A program made the translations under genes and the position numbers. Shown in pieces: positions 8,400 to 19,213 of a DNA stretch of 62,441 bases (its first letter is position 1; the number at the start of each line of letters is the position of its first letter). The stretch covers positions 1-62,441 of the forward strand of contig NZ_LLWH01000057.1 of the NCBI RefSeq assembly GCF_001411475.1. Direction: 5' to 3'. Source of the stretch: Pseudomonas endophytica. Its GTDB lineage: Bacteria; Pseudomonadota; Gammaproteobacteria; Pseudomonadales; Pseudomonadaceae. The notes beneath the pieces were generated by a model that saw only the letters and a list, made by a program, of their open reading frames with translations, had not been told where the DNA came from and ran no database searches.

Positions 8400-9767
8400 A
8401 TGAGTGTTCCGGCACAAACTATTGCTGCTGTGGCAACCGCCCAAGGCCGAGGTGGTGTGGGGATCGTGCGTATTTCCGGACCACTCGCCAGCCTCGCAGC
8501 GCACGCGTTCACTGGCCGTGAACTCAAGCCGCGCTACGCCCATTACGGACCTTTTCATGGTGAAAGCGGTGAGGTACTGGATGAAGGTATTGCGCTGTAT
8601 TTTCCAGGCCCCAATTCTTTTACCGGCGAAGATGTGCTGGAGTTGCAAGGCCACGGCGGCCCGATCGTATTGGACATGCTATTGCAGCGCTGCGTTGAAC
8701 TAGGGTGCCGCTTGGCCCGTCCGGGTGAGTTCAGTGAGCGCGCCTTTTTAAACGATAAACTCGATCTGGCTCAGGCCGAGGCCATTGCCGACCTTATCGA
8801 AGCAAGTTCTGCACAGGCAGCCCGCAACGCATTGCGGTCATTGCAGGGGGCTTTCTCGCACCGTGTGCATAACTTGACCGAACAACTGATCAGTTTGCGT
8901 ATCTACGTTGAAGCGGCGATCGACTTCCCGGAAGAAGAAATCGACTTTTTAGCCGATGGCCATGTGCTGGGAATGCTCGACAAAGTGCGCGAAGAGTTAT
9001 CCACAGTAAAGCGTGAAGCAGGCCAAGGGGCTTTATTGCGTGATGGCATGACGGTGGTGATTGCCGGTCGACCGAATGCCGGTAAGTCCAGTTTGCTTAA
9101 TGCGCTGGCAGGCCGTGAAGCCGCCATCGTGACCGAAATCGCGGGGACGACGCGGGATGTATTGCGTGAACATATCCACATAGATGGCATGCCCCTGCAC
9201 GTGGTGGACACCGCTGGCCTGCGTGATACCGAAGATCAGGTCGAGAAAATCGGTGTGCAACGAGCGCTTAAAGCCATTGGCGAGGCGGACAGAGTGCTAC
9301 TAGTGGTGGATGCTACTGCGCCGGAAGCCAATGATCCCTTCGCCCTCTGGCCTGAGTTTTTGGAACACCGTCCAGACCCCGCCAAAGTGACTTTGATTCG
9401 TAACAAAGCAGACCTCAGTGGGGAAGCGGTTGAACTTGAAGTCAGTGCAGATGGCCATGTGACCATTAGCCTGAGTGCTCGCTCAACAGAAGGTCTCGAT
9501 TTACTGCGTGAACACCTCAAGGCGTGCATGGGCTACGAGCAGACCTCTGAAAGCAGCTTCAGCGCCCGTCGTCGTCATTTGGAGGCCTTACAGCACGCTA
9601 GCGATGCCCTTGAGCATGGTCGATCTCAGCTGACCCTGGCGGGCGCCGGTGAGTTATTGGCCGAGGATTTGCGCATGGCCCAGCAATTTTTGGGCGAAAT
9701 TACCGGGGCATTCAGTTCGGATGATCTGCTGGGGCGGATCTTCTCTAGCTTTTGTATTGGTAAGTAA
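8400..9767 (+). CDS. mnmE: tRNA modification GTPase MnmE
   Basis: A 455-residue GTPase that, with MnmG, makes cmnm5U at the wobble base of certain tRNAs. The N-terminal tetrahydrofolate-binding domain (~1-115) starts [19 protein letters not shown]. The G domain has Walker A GRPNAGKS at 223-230 and switch GTTRDVLRE. The C-terminus carries the catalytic FCIGK motif. I choose the ATG at 8400, not the upstream in-frame ATG, because it gives the standard N-terminus. An exact DnaA box lies inside at 8997-9005. Its partner mnmG is normally next; here an ABC-F gene intervenes. Confidence 0.97.
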   Translation: MSVPAQTIAAVATAQGRGGVGIVRISGPLASLAAHAFTGRELKPRYAHYGPFHGESGEVLDEGIALYFPGPNSFTGEDVLELQGHGGPIVLDMLLQRCVELGCRLARPGEFSERAFLNDKLDLAQAEAIADLIEASSAQAARNALRSLQGAFSHRVHNLTEQLISLRIYVEAAIDFPEEEIDFLADGHVLGMLDKVREELSTVKREAGQGALLRDGMTVVIAGRPNAGKSSLLNALAGREAAIVTEIAGTTRDVLREHIHIDGMPLHVVDTAGLRDTEDQVEKIGVQRALKAIGEADRVLLVVDATAPEANDPFALWPEFLEHRPDPAKVTLIRNKADLSGEAVELEVSADGHVTISLSARSTEGLDLLREHLKACMGYEQTSESSFSARRRHLEALQHASDALEHGRSQLTLAGAGELLAEDLRMAQQFLGEITGAFSSDDLLGRIFSSFCIGK

Positions 9768-9774
9768 TTGAGCA

Positions 9775-9836
9775 AGCGAGTTTGTACGCGACCATTTGAT
9801 TTTTTAAAAGATCGCGAGCAAGCTCGTTCCTACACA
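9775..9836. repeat. REP element (GATCGCGAGCAAGCTCG type)
   Basis: The right half AAAGATCGCGAGCAAGCTCGTTCCTAC matches the Pseudomonas REP core found at several other places in this window. The left half (GAGCAAGCGAG...GCGACC) is a degenerate inverted copy. It lies just 3' of mnmE. An exact DnaA box (9839-9847, minus) abuts it. Confidence 0.65.
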
Positions 9837-9949
9837 TGTGTGGATAACTGAGGTATTAGTCCAATGCGCCATTGATGCCGCCGCGACGTTTGCGGCCAGT
9901 TCTTGATTCCCCTGCAACAGGGGTAGATCTGTGCATCTATGGAGTACCT

Positions 9950-11566
9950 ATGACTCACGATACTTATGTGACGCTAGAAGGCGTTTCTTATCAGTTGCCT
10001 GATGGCAGGCTGCTATTTTCTGACCTCTCTTTACACCTCGATCAGCGCCACACCGGCCTTGTCGGCCGTAATGGTGTGGGTAAAAGTAGGTTGGCGCGAC
10101 TGATTGCTGGGGATATCTCGCCAACCACGGGTCGTTGCCTACGCGCCGGAAAGGTGTATTACCTATCTCAGCACATCAGTTACGGCCCGGAGCAAACTGT
10201 CGCCGGTTTGACAGGGGTTCAGCCCATCATCCAAGCGCTTGAGCGCATCGAACAAGGCAGTGTGGCGCAAGCAGACTTTGACGGTGTCGGTGAGCACTGG
10301 AACATCCGCCAGCAGTTGCTCGATCAGTTAACTCAACACAACCTGACACACCTGACCCCATCGACACTGATATCAACACTCAGTGGCGGCGAAGCCATGC
10401 GCGTCGCATTGATGGGCGCCTTCATGTCTCAGGCGCAGTTGCTGATTTTAGATGAGCCAACCAACCATCTGGATCGCGAGCATCGTTTGGCCCTGCAAGA
10501 ACAACTCAGTCGCTGGTCTCACGGGTTACTGTTGATAAGTCATGATCGCGAGCTGCTGGAGTCCATGGAGTGCATCCTCGAACTCTCATCCCAAGGGATC
10601 ATTTGCTACGGCGGCGGTTACTCGTTTTATGCACAGGCTAAAGCTCAGCAGCAGCATGCAGCTGAACAGCAATTGGCACAGGCCAAGCTAGAGCGTAAAC
10701 GAGAAGAACAGCGGTTACGCGAACAGGTTGAACGCCTAGAGCGCAGGCAGTCCCGAGGTCAAAAAAGCGCCAGCATCAGCAATCAAGCGAAGATTTTGCT
10801 AGGACGGCAAAAAGATCAAAGCCAAAACAGTTTCGGCAAAGTACGCCAGCATCAACATGCGTTACGTGAAACGTTATCGGCGCAGGTTAAGCAGGCGGCC
10901 AGCCAGGTCGAAGAACAAAAAGCGATCTTTATCTACGCGCCTGAAGCGCCTACGCACTCAGCCACTCTCGTCGCGCAGCTGATAGATGCTCGCTTGCCAT
11001 ACGGCTTCGAATCATTGCGTACGCTGAGTATTACGCTCTCTCGGGGCCAACGAGTCGCCTTGATCGGACCCAATGGATGCGGCAAGTCAACCTTACTCAA
11101 GGTTTTGGCCGGGCAACTCTCAGTCATGGCAGGGCAGATCGCGCTCAAGGTGGAAACCGCTTATCTCGATCAACACCTCGCGCTTTTAGAGCTCGATCGT
11201 TCAGTTCTTGAGCAATTACGAGATTTAAACAGGCAATTGGACGAAAGTGAGTGCCGTATCCGATTAGCGCAGCTAGGGCTTGGAGCGGCACACGTCAATC
11301 AACCCTGTGCACAACTCAGTGGAGGCGAACGCTTGAAAGCCGCCATGGCCTGCGTGTTTTACGCCCAAGACCCCGCACAGTTGTTATTGCTCGATGAACC
11401 CGCGAATCACCTAGATTTAACCTCATTATTGGCGCTGCAAACCATGCTCCAACAGTACACGGGCACCTTGATCGTGACCTCACACGACGAAATGTTCCTG
11501 GATGCGATTGGCATTACCCACAGGCTCTGCGCAAGTGCCGACGGCTGGCTTAACACGCCTGTTTAA
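9950..11566 (+). CDS. ABC-F family ATPase
   Basis: A soluble 538-residue protein with two tandem ABC ATPase domains and no membrane segments. Domain 1 has Walker A GRNGVGKS, signature LSGGE and Walker B LLILDEPTNHLD. A charged Gln/Glu/Arg-rich coiled linker (~220-330) follows. Domain 2 has GPNGCGKS, LSGGE and LLLLDEPANHLD. This is the ABC-F layout; members bind the ribosomal E site and act in translation quality control or antibiotic protection. Subtype is not clear to me. GGAG (9941-9944) supports the 9950 start. A leader hairpin CCCCTG-CAA-CAGGGG (9909-9923) lies 26 bp upstream. It sits between mnmE and mnmG, usually neighbours. Confidence 0.85.
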   Translation: MTHDTYVTLEGVSYQLPDGRLLFSDLSLHLDQRHTGLVGRNGVGKSRLARLIAGDISPTTGRCLRAGKVYYLSQHISYGPEQTVAGLTGVQPIIQALERIEQGSVAQADFDGVGEHWNIRQQLLDQLTQHNLTHLTPSTLISTLSGGEAMRVALMGAFMSQAQLLILDEPTNHLDREHRLALQEQLSRWSHGLLLISHDRELLESMECILELSSQGIICYGGGYSFYAQAKAQQQHAAEQQLAQAKLERKREEQRLREQVERLERRQSRGQKSASISNQAKILLGRQKDQSQNSFGKVRQHQHALRETLSAQVKQAASQVEEQKAIFIYAPEAPTHSATLVAQLIDARLPYGFESLRTLSITLSRGQRVALIGPNGCGKSTLLKVLAGQLSVMAGQIALKVETAYLDQHLALLELDRSVLEQLRDLNRQLDESECRIRLAQLGLGAAHVNQPCAQLSGGERLKAAMACVFYAQDPAQLLLLDEPANHLDLTSLLALQTMLQQYTGTLIVTSHDEMFLDAIGITHRLCASADGWLNTPV

Positions 11567-12067
11567 ACTCCACACGGGTTACCGTCATCCTATTGATCGC
11601 CTTGTATTCGAGTGTCAGCCAGAAGAATCACTCCTTCTGGCGGCTTTCGGCTGCCTGCTAAATGGCCTTCGGGCTGATTTTTGTCCCAATAAGCCCTGTG
11701 CATAACTGGCCCTTAGCTCAGTGGGTAACTGGGTCTGTAAACTGATGATAACCACCCTTGTGGATAACCACATGATTTACCCACAGGCTTAGTGCACTTA
11801 TTCACGGGGCTCCTTGGCACATGACCACAGACTTTTGAATCTCTGTACAGTATGATAAATAAGGCTCTTAGAAATCTATCCACAGAAAGTAGCCTGCATA
11901 GAAATAAACATAAAAACAAAGCTTTTATAAATCTCTTCTTTATTTATTTTTCTATCTTGCCTTATCCACAAGCTGGTTAAATTTTGTGCAAAGGGTTCTT
12001 TAAGAAGGGCTAAGTCCCTATACTTCGCGGTCTATCCAAAAAACCCCTAGTAACAGGCACGAGGTGC
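11567..12067. other. Origin-like intergenic region upstream of mnmG
   Basis: This 501-bp gap holds no gene. DnaA boxes are TTATGCACA at 11697-11705 (-), exact TTATCCACA at 11759-11767 (-) and 11962-11970 (+), and a one-mismatch box CTATCCACA at 11876-11884. A very AT-rich stretch (11905-11958, with TTTATTTATTTTTC) borders the last exact box, copying the oriC layout. A further exact box is inside mnmG at 12555. An imperfect hairpin GCCAGAAG/CTTCTGGC (11618-11641) may end the ABC-F transcript. Confidence 0.6.
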
Positions 12068-13963
12068 GTGGTGAATTTCCCTTCCCGTTTTGCAGTGATC
12101 GTCATCGGTGGCGGTCATGCCGGAACCGAGGCTGCACTTGCTTCAGCACGTATGGGCGTAAAAACCCTGCTGCTGACCCACAACGTGGAAACCCTCGGGC
12201 ATATGAGCTGCAATCCTGCAATTGGTGGGATTGGTAAAAGCCATCTGGTTAAAGAAATCGATGCCCTCGGTGGCGCGATGGCGACAGCTACCGATAAAAG
12301 CGGTATTCAGTTCCGTGTACTCAATGGCCGCAAAGGCCCAGCGGTACGGGCAACCCGTGCACAGGCCGACCGCGCGATCTATAAATCAGTCGTTCGTGAA
12401 ATTCTGGAAAACCAACCCAACCTGTGGATATTTCAACAAGCCGCTGATGACCTGATCGTTGAACAGGATCAAGTGCGCGGTGTTGTTACCCAAATGGGTC
12501 TACGGTTTATGGCCGATGCCGTGGTTTTAACCACCGGTACGTTTTTGGGTGGGCTTATCCACATTGGATTGCAGAACTATTCAGGCGGACGGGCAGGTGA
12601 TCCACCGTCGATTGCCTTGGCACACCGTCTACGTGAACTACCTTTGCGAGTGGGTCGCTTAAAAACCGGCACGCCTCCTCGTATTGATGGCCGTTCAGTT
12701 GATTTTTCGATGATGACCGAGCAACCCGGTGATACGCCAATCCCGGTCATGTCGTTTATGGGCAACAAAGAACAGCATCCGAGACAAGTCAGTTGCTGGA
12801 TCACCCATACCAATGCCCGTACCCACGAAATCATTGCCTCTAACCTTGATCGTTCGCCGATGTATTCAGGCGTGATTGAAGGCATTGGCCCGCGTTACTG
12901 CCCGTCGATTGAAGACAAAATTCATCGTTTTGCTGACAAAGAAAGCCATCAGGTGTTTATCGAACCGGAAGGTTTGAACACCCATGAGCTTTATCCAAAT
13001 GGGATTTCGACGTCGTTGCCTTTCGATGTACAGCTGCAACTGGTGCAGTCGATTCGCGGTATGGAAAACGCTCACATCGTGCGACCCGGTTATGCCATCG
13101 AATACGACTATTTCGATCCTCGCGACTTGAAATACAGCCTCGAAACCAAAGTGATTGGCGGTTTGTTCTTTGCAGGACAAATTAACGGCACTACCGGTTA
13201 CGAGGAAGCGGGGGCACAAGGTTTGCTCGCAGGAACCAACGCCGCTTTGCTCGCTCAGGGCAAAGACACGTGGTGCCCGCGTCGCGATGAGGCTTACATC
13301 GGTGTTTTGGTGGATGACCTGATCACATTGGGCACTCAAGAACCGTACCGGATGTTCACTTCACGGGCTGAATACCGCTTGATTCTGCGTGAAGACAACG
13401 CAGATATGCGTCTGACTGAAAAAGGTCGAGAGCTTGGTTTGGTTGATGACGCCCGTTGGGCAGCGTTCTGCACCAAGCGCGAAAGCATTGTCCAAGAAGA
13501 GCAGCGTTTGAAAAGTACGTGGGTCCGCCCTGGTACTGAGCAAGGTGAAGCGATTGCGGCCAAGTTTGGTACGCCGTTGACCCATGAATACAATTTGCTA
13601 AGTTTGTTAACCCGCCCGGAAATCGACTACGCCGGTCTGGTCGAAGTCACCGGCGAAGGGGCGAGCGATCCATTAGTCGCTGAGCAGGTTGAAATCAAAA
13701 CCAAATACGCCGGTTACATTGATCGTCAACAGGACGAGATTGCTCGTTTACGCGCCAGCGAAAATATCAAACTACCTGTGGATATTGATTACACGACCAT
13801 TTCGGGGTTGTCGAAAGAGATCCAAAGTAAGCTCGGTGCTACACGCCCTGAGACGCTAGGCCAGGCTTCGCGGATTCCGGGTGTAACACCCGCGGCGATT
13901 TCCCTGTTGATGATTCACCTGAAAAAACGCGGCGCAGGTCGCAAGTTGGAGCAAAACGCTTGA
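12068..13963 (+). CDS. mnmG: tRNA modification enzyme MnmG (GidA)
   Basis: A 631-residue FAD-binding protein that pairs with MnmE to form cmnm5U34 in tRNA. The Rossmann motif VIGGGHAG is at residues 12-19. Family signatures [22 protein letters not shown] and [16 protein letters not shown] are present, with a helical C-terminal domain for MnmE and tRNA. It starts with GTG; GTG at 12071 has slightly better spacing from the GAGG at 12061-12064 and is the alternative. It begins the mnmG-rsmG-parA-parB string, and its stop overlaps the rsmG start. Confidence 0.97.
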   Translation: MVNFPSRFAVIVIGGGHAGTEAALASARMGVKTLLLTHNVETLGHMSCNPAIGGIGKSHLVKEIDALGGAMATATDKSGIQFRVLNGRKGPAVRATRAQADRAIYKSVVREILENQPNLWIFQQAADDLIVEQDQVRGVVTQMGLRFMADAVVLTTGTFLGGLIHIGLQNYSGGRAGDPPSIALAHRLRELPLRVGRLKTGTPPRIDGRSVDFSMMTEQPGDTPIPVMSFMGNKEQHPRQVSCWITHTNARTHEIIASNLDRSPMYSGVIEGIGPRYCPSIEDKIHRFADKESHQVFIEPEGLNTHELYPNGISTSLPFDVQLQLVQSIRGMENAHIVRPGYAIEYDYFDPRDLKYSLETKVIGGLFFAGQINGTTGYEEAGAQGLLAGTNAALLAQGKDTWCPRRDEAYIGVLVDDLITLGTQEPYRMFTSRAEYRLILREDNADMRLTEKGRELGLVDDARWAAFCTKRESIVQEEQRLKSTWVRPGTEQGEAIAAKFGTPLTHEYNLLSLLTRPEIDYAGLVEVTGEGASDPLVAEQVEIKTKYAGYIDRQQDEIARLRASENIKLPVDIDYTTISGLSKEIQSKLGATRPETLGQASRIPGVTPAAISLLMIHLKKRGAGRKLEQNA

Positions 13964-14604
13964 GTTCGCTGGTAACCGCACAACACGCTGAAGAGTTATC
14001 AACAGGCGCTGGCCAATTGGGCGTCGACTTAACCGATACCCAGCAGGCGCAACTGCTGGAATATTTGGCCCTGTTGATAAAATGGAACAAGGCTTACAAC
14101 CTCACGGCTGTGCGTAACCCCGACGAAATGGTTTCGCGTCATTTGCTCGACAGCCTGAGCGTGATGCCGTTCATCGAGAACGGTCGTTGGTTGGATGTCG
14201 GCAGCGGTGGAGGAATGCCAGGGATTCCCTTGGCGATCCTGTTTCCTGAATCTCAAGTGACCTGCCTAGACAGCAATGGCAAGAAAACACGCTTCCTGAC
14301 TCAGGTTAAACTCGAACTCAAATTGGATAACCTGCACGTTATCCACAGTCGTGTTGAGGAATATCGACCTGAGCTGGCGTTCAACGGAATTGTATCCAGG
14401 GCTTTCAGCAGCATGGAGAACTTCACGAACTGGACGCGACACTTGGGTGATCACCAAACGCGCTGGTTGGCAATGAAGGGCGTTCATCCAACTGATGAGC
14501 TGGTAGCATTGCCGTCTGAATTTCGTCTAGATAGCGAACACGCCTTGACCGTTCCAGGTTGCCAAGGCCAACGCCATCTGCTGATACTGCGCCGAACGGC
14601 ATGA
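13960..14604 (+). CDS. rsmG: 16S rRNA m7G527 methyltransferase RsmG
   Basis: A 214-residue class I SAM methyltransferase that modifies G527 of 16S rRNA. The SAM motif [16 protein letters not shown] is at ~78-93, and an N-terminal helical region ([22 protein letters not shown]) is typical. The start is an unusual TTG overlapping the mnmG stop (TTGA), so translation is coupled to mnmG. No ATG fits the conserved N-terminus ([16 protein letters not shown]). An exact DnaA box lies within at 14339-14347. Confidence 0.95.
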   Translation: MSSLVTAQHAEELSTGAGQLGVDLTDTQQAQLLEYLALLIKWNKAYNLTAVRNPDEMVSRHLLDSLSVMPFIENGRWLDVGSGGGMPGIPLAILFPESQVTCLDSNGKKTRFLTQVKLELKLDNLHVIHSRVEEYRPELAFNGIVSRAFSSMENFTNWTRHLGDHQTRWLAMKGVHPTDELVALPSEFRLDSEHALTVPGCQGQRHLLILRRTA

Positions 14605-14622
14605 TTGGGAACGCAAGCAAGA

Positions 14623-15414
14623 ATGGCTAAGGTATTCGCAATAGCGAACCAAAAAGGCGGTGTGGGTAAAACCACGACCTGTATCAACCTCGCAGCATCG
14701 CTGGTCGCGACCAAGCGACGCGTGCTGCTGATCGACCTCGATCCACAAGGCAATGCCACCATGGGTAGCGGTGTGGATAAACACGGTCTTGAGAACTCTG
14801 TTTACGATCTTTTGATTGGTGAATGTGATTTGGCTCAAGCCATGCACATCTCGGAGCACGGCGGTTACCAGTTGCTGCCAGCTAACCGCGACTTAACCGC
14901 GGCCGAAGTTGTGTTGCTCGAAATGCAGATGAAAGAAAGCCGTCTGCGTACCGCGTTGGCGCCCGTTCGAGAAAGCTACGATTTCATTCTGATAGACTGC
15001 CCACCGTCATTGTCGATGTTGACGCTCAATGCGCTGGTTGCGGCTGATGGGGTCATTATCCCCATGCAGTGCGAGTACTTCGCCCTTGAAGGGTTGAGCG
15101 ACCTTGTGGATAACATCAAGCGTATTGCCGAGTTACTGAACCCGAACCTAAAAGTCGAGGGGCTGCTGCGAACCATGTATGACCCGCGCTTGAGCCTGAT
15201 GAACGATGTGTCTGCTCAACTCAAGGAACATTTCGGCGAACAGCTGTATGACACGGTAATTCCACGAAACATTCGTCTGGCCGAGGCACCGAGTTACGGT
15301 ATGCCTGCATTGGCCTATGATAAAAATTCCCGTGGCGCGATTGCTTACCTTGCCTTGGCCGGTGAGCTGGTTCGTCGTCAACGTCGCACCTCCCGCACTG
15401 CTCAGCCAACTTAA
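14623..15414 (+). CDS. parA: Chromosome partitioning ATPase ParA (Soj)
   Basis: A 263-residue Walker-type ATPase that moves the ParB-parS origin complex. The deviant Walker A KGGVGKTT begins at residue 11, and Walker B-like FILIDCPPS follows. I start at MAKVFAIANQKGG; the open frame upstream to 14605 lacks a good start. It is downstream of rsmG by 18 bp and upstream of parB by 9 bp. Two exact DnaA boxes lie in the gene (14772-14780 and 15105-15113, both minus). Soj also modulates DnaA in other bacteria. Confidence 0.96.
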   Translation: MAKVFAIANQKGGVGKTTTCINLAASLVATKRRVLLIDLDPQGNATMGSGVDKHGLENSVYDLLIGECDLAQAMHISEHGGYQLLPANRDLTAAEVVLLEMQMKESRLRTALAPVRESYDFILIDCPPSLSMLTLNALVAADGVIIPMQCEYFALEGLSDLVDNIKRIAELLNPNLKVEGLLRTMYDPRLSLMNDVSAQLKEHFGEQLYDTVIPRNIRLAEAPSYGMPALAYDKNSRGAIAYLALAGELVRRQRRTSRTAQPT

Positions 15415-15423
15415 GGATATTCC

Positions 15424-16296
15424 ATGGCCGTCAAGAAACGAGGTCTAGGACGCGGACTGGACGCTCTCCTGAGTGGGCCTACGGTCAGCTCGCTGGAAGA
15501 GCAAGCAGTTAAGGTCGATCAAAGCGAATTGCAGCATTTGCCACTGGACCTGATCCAGCGTGGTAAATATCAGCCTCGTCGCGATATGGACCCGCAAGCG
15601 TTAGAAGAATTGGCAAACTCGATCAAGACCCAAGGCGTAATGCAGCCGATCGTAGTGCGTCCTATCGCTGGCGAACGTTTTGAGATTATTGCCGGTGAGC
15701 GCCGTTGGCGCGCCAGCCAACAGGCCGGCAAAGACACTATCCCGGCGATGGTGCGCGATGTGCCGGATGAAACCGCTATCGCGATGGCGCTGATTGAAAA
15801 CATTCAGCGTGAAGACCTCAATCCGATTGAAGAAGCGATTGCCTTGCAGCGTTTGCAGCAAGAGTTTCAACTGACGCAACAACAAGTAGCTGATGCAGTG
15901 GGTAAGTCCCGGGTGTCAGTGGCTAACTTGTTACGTTTGATTTCATTGCCGGAAGTGATAAAAACCATGCTGTCCCACGGTGACCTTGAAATGGGTCATG
16001 CGCGGGCTTTGCTCGGTTTACCCGAGAATAAGCAGGTTGAAGGGGCGCGACATGTTGTCGCACGTGGCCTGACTGTGCGCCAAACGGAAGCACTCGTTCG
16101 GCAGTGGTTGAGCGGTAAACAAGAGCCTGCTGAACCGGTTAAACCTGATCCGGACATCGCCCGTCTCGAGCAGCGTCTGGCCGAGCGCCTAGGCTCTGCG
16201 GTGCAGATTCGCCACGGAAAGAAGGGTAAAGGCCAATTAGTAATTGGCTATAACTCCCTTGATGAGCTTCAAGGGGTGCTGGCGCACATTCGCTGA
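15424..16296 (+). CDS. parB: Chromosome partitioning protein ParB (Spo0J)
   Basis: A 290-residue CTP-dependent DNA clamp that loads at parS and spreads along origin-proximal DNA. The N-terminus (KKRGLGRGLDALL) is the ParA-contact region. The ParB/Srx domain carries the arginine motif GERRWRAS. The central helix-turn-helix is LTQQQVADAVGKSRVSVANLLRL, and the C-terminal dimer domain ends near residue 290. It is the last gene of the mnmG-parB string. Two parS-like sites are seen in this window at 34.17 and 34.69 kb. Confidence 0.96.
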   Translation: MAVKKRGLGRGLDALLSGPTVSSLEEQAVKVDQSELQHLPLDLIQRGKYQPRRDMDPQALEELANSIKTQGVMQPIVVRPIAGERFEIIAGERRWRASQQAGKDTIPAMVRDVPDETAIAMALIENIQREDLNPIEEAIALQRLQQEFQLTQQQVADAVGKSRVSVANLLRLISLPEVIKTMLSHGDLEMGHARALLGLPENKQVEGARHVVARGLTVRQTEALVRQWLSGKQEPAEPVKPDPDIARLEQRLAERLGSAVQIRHGKKGKGQLVIGYNSLDELQGVLAHIR

Positions 16297-16341
16297 AACA
16301 TTTCCTTGTGTAGCGCGTAGTCGGAAATCACTACCTGACAG

Positions 16342-16370
16342 TTGAATAGGGGCTTCAGCGCCCCTATACT
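16342..16370 (+). promoter_or_regulatory. Putative promoter of the atp operon with overlapping hairpin
   Basis: TTGAAT (16342-16347) and TATACT (16365-16370) are 17 bp apart, about 75 bp upstream of atpI. The spacer is an inverted repeat ATAGGGGC / GCCCCTAT (16346-16367). It may serve as the end of parB transcription, although no T run follows directly. Confidence 0.4.
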
Positions 16371-16443
16371 CTGCGCGCATTTTGTCGGCACAAATTATGC
16401 CAAGTTTTAGCTTTTGGCAGCCGACCTTTGAGGAGCAATTGTG

Positions 16444-17737
<1,294 letters not shown>

Positions 17738-17761
17738 GACCCGTTTCGGCGAGTCTGGTGC

Positions 17762-17783
17762 CCCTCTCGCTTCGGTGAGAGGG
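17762..17783 (+). promoter_or_regulatory. UUCG-tetraloop hairpin between atpB and atpE
   Basis: CCCTCTCGC-TTCG-GTGAGAGGG folds into a 9-bp stem (one G-U pair) closed by a C(UUCG)G tetraloop, 75 bp upstream of atpE. No T run follows, so it is more likely an mRNA processing or stability element than a terminator. The role is inferred. Confidence 0.55.
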
Positions 17784-17842
17784 CGTCGCAAAATGATTTT
17801 GTTTTACCGCTTTAATCTAAAAACCTAAACCATACGACGTAA

Positions 17843-18115
<273 letters not shown>

Positions 18116-18172
18116 TCACTCGAATTGTCGAGTTGATTAGAGAGATGGACAACGAACGAGCGAGGTGTTGGC

Positions 18173-18643
18173 GTGAACATTAATGCAACCCTGATTGGCC
18201 AGTCCGTTGCGTTCTTCATTTTTGTACTGTTTTGCATGAAGTTCGTGTGGCCTCCGGTCATCGCGGCATTGCAAGAACGTCAGAAGAAGATTGCGGCTGG
18301 ACTGGACGCTGCTAACCGAGCAGCTCGTGACCTGGAGTTGGCCCAAGATAAAGCGGGTCAACAACTGCGCGAAGCTAAGGCTCAAGCAGCTGAAATCATT
18401 GAGCAAGCCAAGAAACGCGGTACTCAGATCGTAGACGAAGCCCGTGAACAGGCTCGCGTTGAAGCTGACCGTGTGAAGGCTCAGGCTCAGGCCGAGATCG
18501 AGCAGGAACTGAACAGCGTTAAAGACGCCTTGCGTGCCCAATTGGGTGGCTTGGCTGTTGAAGGCGCAGAGAAGATCCTGGGTGCCACAATCGATCAAAA
18601 CGCGCACGCGGAGCTGGTTAATAAACTGGCTGCTGAAATTTAA
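18173..18643 (+). CDS. atpF: F0F1 ATP synthase subunit b
   Basis: A 156-residue peripheral stalk subunit, starting with GTG ([20 protein letters not shown]). One N-terminal membrane helix (~8-28) is followed by a long charged coiled coil ([22 protein letters not shown]) that reaches the F1 head. Length matches the family. AGCGAGG (18160-18166) precedes the start. It follows atpE by 57 bp and precedes atpH by 12 bp. Confidence 0.96.
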   Translation: MNINATLIGQSVAFFIFVLFCMKFVWPPVIAALQERQKKIAAGLDAANRAARDLELAQDKAGQQLREAKAQAAEIIEQAKKRGTQIVDEAREQARVEADRVKAQAQAEIEQELNSVKDALRAQLGGLAVEGAEKILGATIDQNAHAELVNKLAAEI

Positions 18644-18655
18644 GCGAGGGCGATC

Positions 18656-19192
18656 ATGGCAGAATTGACCACGTTGGCCCGACCTTACGCTAAGGCAGCC
18701 TTCGAGCACGCCCAGGCCCACCAGCAACTGGCCTCTTGGTCAGCCATGCTCGGCCTGGCTGCAGCGGTGTCGCAAGACGACACTATGCAGCGCGTGCTCA
18801 AGGCCCCGCGACTGACGAGCGCAGAAAAGGCCGCCACGTTTATTGACGTGTGCGGCGACAAGTTTGATGTAAAAGTGCAGAACTTCATCCACGTCGTTGC
18901 AGAAAACGACCGTCTCCTGCTTTTGCCGGAGATTGCCGCTCTGTTCGACCTGTATAAGGCCGAGCAAGAGAAGTCGGTAGACGTTGAAGTGACCAGTGCT
19001 TTTGCATTGAGCCAAGAACAGCAAGACAAACTCGCCAAGGTTCTCAGTGCACGACTCGACCGGGAAGTGCGCCTGCAAGTTGCGGAAGATAAGTCCCTCA
19101 TTGGGGGCATTGTCATTCGCGCCGGCGACCTGGTTATCGATGGCTCGATTCGCGGCAAACTCGCGAATCTTGCCGAAGCATTGAAATCTTGA
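18656..19192 (+). CDS. atpH: F0F1 ATP synthase subunit delta
   Basis: A 178-residue soluble subunit that caps the F1 head and binds the b-subunit stalk. The N-terminus [18 protein letters not shown] and the C-terminal signature [23 protein letters not shown] are those of the family. It sits between atpF and atpA with short gaps (12 and 21 bp), the standard order. No irregularity is seen. Confidence 0.96.
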   Translation: MAELTTLARPYAKAAFEHAQAHQQLASWSAMLGLAAAVSQDDTMQRVLKAPRLTSAEKAATFIDVCGDKFDVKVQNFIHVVAENDRLLLLPEIAALFDLYKAEQEKSVDVEVTSAFALSQEQQDKLAKVLSARLDREVRLQVAEDKSLIGGIVIRAGDLVIDGSIRGKLANLAEALKS

Positions 19193-19213
19193 GTTTGAAG
19201 GGGCAGCAGAGCA

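Noticed and set aside
9872..9949. In-frame N-terminal extension of the ABC-F protein
   Set aside because: It lacks a ribosome-binding site and contains the leader hairpin; the start at 9950 has GGAG at good spacing and gives the expected N-terminus.
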